NCBI RefSeq assembly: GCF_910596095.1 | Contig: NC_056535.1 | Coordinates: 30,069,505 to 30,133,504, forward strand | Direction of reading: 5' to 3' | DNA from: Thunnus maccoyii | Lineage: Eukaryota; Chordata; Actinopteri; Scombriformes; Scombridae | Length of the DNA: 64,000 bases | In this document: one piece after another, positions 62,210 through 64,000 of the stretch | How the letters are laid out: each line of letters starts with the position of its first letter | Numbering within the stretch: position 1 is the first letter of the stretch | The notes under the pieces: model-generated | Databases searched by the model: none | What the model was told of the DNA's origin: nothing | What the model saw: only the letters and a program-made list of their open reading frames with translations | Position numbers and translations under genes: made by a program

Positions 62210-62456
62210 AGTTTAATCAAATAGTCGATGGACAGAAAATTAATTGACCACTATTTTGATATTTGATCAATTGTTTTGAGTCACTTTTTAAAGAAAAAAT
62301 ACAAAAATTCTCTTGTACCAGCTTCTTAATTGTGGGTAATTTCTTGTTTCTTTAGCCTTCTATGACAGTAAACTGTATATCTTTTGAGTTTTGGACTGTT
62401 TGTCAGGACAAAACAAGACCAAGAGACTGAAAATAATCATTAGTTGCAGCCCTACT
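62210..62456. mobile_element. MITE copy (GCTGCAAC family), reverse orientation
   Basis: CTCTTGTACCAGCTTCTTAA, TCTATGACAGTAAACTG and the end AATCATTAGTTGCAGCCC identify it. The left end is eroded. Confidence 0.7.
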
Positions 62457-62759
62457 TCAATCATTTTCAACTTTATCACTAGAAATATGCAACCAAACGG
62501 TTAATTAAGTTCCTCAAAATACCAAACAAGTTTTATATGAGTTATGATATTTGATAGTGTGACAGATAACTGTTGACTATATCCAGATAACGTCTGTTTA
62601 TCAGTTACACCCAGCGCTTAACAACATGTACTGTCTGCCAACAAGAACAAACAGAGGAGTTGACCAACACCTGAACAAGAAACACTTGTCTAATAAAACA
62701 AAAGTGTACTATAGTCCACATCGTGCTTCCAACTTTGTGGTGAAAGTTTTTGGGGGGAG

Positions 62760-63025
62760 GCCCAATTTCCCAGTTTGGTGTTGAAGAACTTGACTGGCCC
62801 GCACAGAGCTATGACCTCAACCCCACCCGGCACCTTTCGGATCAACTGGAACGCCGACTGTTAGCCAGGCCTTATCATCCAACAGCAGTGTTGGATGCCG
62901 CGCCAATGCTCTTTTGACTGAATGGGAGCAAATCCCAGCAGCGAGGTTCCAAAATCTTGTGGAAAGCCTGAAACCAGAAGTCTTTTATAGCAGCAGATTG
63001 ATGCCCATGGTTTTGGAATGACATG
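62760..63025 (+). mobile_element. Tc1/mariner-like transposase relic (DDE C-terminal part)
   Basis: One frame reads ELDWPAQSYDLNPTRHL and DQLERRLLARP. After a frameshift it continues LLTEWEQIPAARFQNLVESL and ends ...MVLE with TGA. This is the conserved WPAQSPDLNPIEHLWDxLE region and C-terminal end of Tc1-like transposases. The upstream part (DNA-binding domain and first Asp) is missing, so it is inactive. Confidence 0.8.
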
Positions 63026-64000
63026 TTCAACTATCACATATGGGTGCAATGTTCTCTAAACTCCAAACAAGGCCGCATGTCTCTGTTTCACTTGAAGGAG
63101 ATCAGACAATCCTCGCCGACCCGTTCTGATGCTGATGATGCGTTCGGTCTAGAACAGAACTGCAGACTGTGGAGGATCCAGCTTCTGAACTGGGACGCAG
63201 CCAGAGAGTTTATGGAAAGTTTACAAGTGTGTGTGTGTGTGGAAGGGGTGGGCGGAGGAATGGATGGACGTGTGTCGACAGGTAGAGAGAGATGGAGGTG
63301 ATGAGGTGTTATGGATAAGTGCAGCTCAATAGAGGGTGTGGATTTATCTCACACTAACGCACACACACACACACACACTGACAACCTAAATATACACCAC
63401 ATTTAAAAAAAAATGAGGGTAGTATTTCTCCAGTTGGTGGTTTTAAGAATTAAATTTGTTAAGTCTGTGAGAATTTTATGAATGAAAGATTGAGAATCTA
63501 AGGGTTAGGAAGTGCCGAAGGCTGTTTTTTTAGGGGATGGTTTGGGATTTTTAAGGCAAGATGAGAATTATTATTTCTAGTGTTGAGTGTTGTTTGTTTT
63601 TTTTACCACAATTTTATGAATGGTTGCTGGTTTATGATTGTTTCTACTTAGTGTTGGAAGAAATACAAGTTTGTTTTTATTAATTGGGAATGTATCATGT
63701 GGACTTGGGTTAACCATTTTTAAAGGTTTTGCTGAATTTTACTGGCACTTTTTTCTAGTATTGTTCAAGAATTTTAGTAATGGGACAAAACAATATCCAA
63801 ATATATTTAGATTATATATATATATGCAGTGGATTTTTATTCATGTATTGTAGTTATATGTAAATATCGATGGGTGAATATTGAAAGGAACAACTGATAC
63901 AGCGAAGCATGATCAGTATAAGACCGACCGACAAGACTGGGTACAAAGAGATACAAATATGATATACACAAATGATATGCAAAGAAACAGAAATAGACAG

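Larger units (their letters stand above)
56418..64000 (+). other. mtss1: mtss1 intron 1 (incomplete)
   Basis: It opens with GTAAAA and has no further recognisable coding exon up to the window end. It carries a foldback element, three MITE copies, a Tc1-like relic, long GT/CA microsatellites and a polypurine tract (listed separately). The parts between them are AT-rich without open frames of interest. Confidence 0.8.

Overview
This window is vertebrate, and almost certainly teleost (percomorph-type), nuclear DNA. It is AT-rich, has introns with GT/AG borders, carries long (GT)n/(CA)n microsatellites, and is full of fish-type interspersed repeats: L2/Rex1-like LINEs, RNase H-bearing I-type LINE pieces, a Tc1-like transposase relic and several MITE families. 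No bacterial-style operon, rRNA, tRNA or CRISPR array was seen.

Layout. (1) 1-1648: end of a plus-strand OSGIN-family gene (best guess osgin2), shown by its last intron and last coding exon, followed by 3' UTR and repeat-rich flank to about 9.2 kb. (2) 9.2-49.4 kb: a cluster of six intact TRIM E3-ligase genes of the TRIM35 / zinc-binding protein A33-like type (RING, B-box2, coiled coil, PRY-SPRY), each with its whole coding sequence in one exon. One is on the minus strand (9225-10700). Five are on the plus strand (ATGs at 17413, 26355, 31705, 38468 and 47163). The five plus-strand genes share a non-coding leader exon ending in CTGAAG, a spliced 5' UTR intron (98 bp to 4.2 kb), an upstream motif matching the interferon-stimulated response element, and a conserved 3' UTR. 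Two further copies survive only as fragments (about 41.1-42.2 kb and 42.3-42.9 kb). Spacing is set by LINE, MITE and LTR insertions; the gene 4 to gene 5 junction (33.6-34.2 kb) looks closest to the original compact unit. (3) 49.4-55.4 kb: gene-poor DNA with MITEs and minus- and plus-strand LINE fragments. (4) 55.4-64.0 kb: CpG-rich 5' UTR, first coding exon (56346-56417) and start of intron 1 of mtss1, which continues beyond the window.

How the genes fit together. The cluster looks like a recent, still active expansion of TRIM genes wedged between two conserved single-copy genes. The RING/B-box half is almost invariant while the SPRY recognition surface and the acidic C-terminal tails vary. 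With the ISRE-like sites, this suggests an interferon-inducible innate-immunity (restriction factor or sensor-modulating ubiquitin ligase) family. That function is inferred; the sequence alone does not prove it. I did not find a clearly new biological system. The most unusual items are the tail-anchored TRIM at 9.2 kb, the GAT-microsatellite-encoded acidic tails, the mosaic intron of the 38.5-kb gene, and a family of roughly 500-bp palindromic foldback elements.
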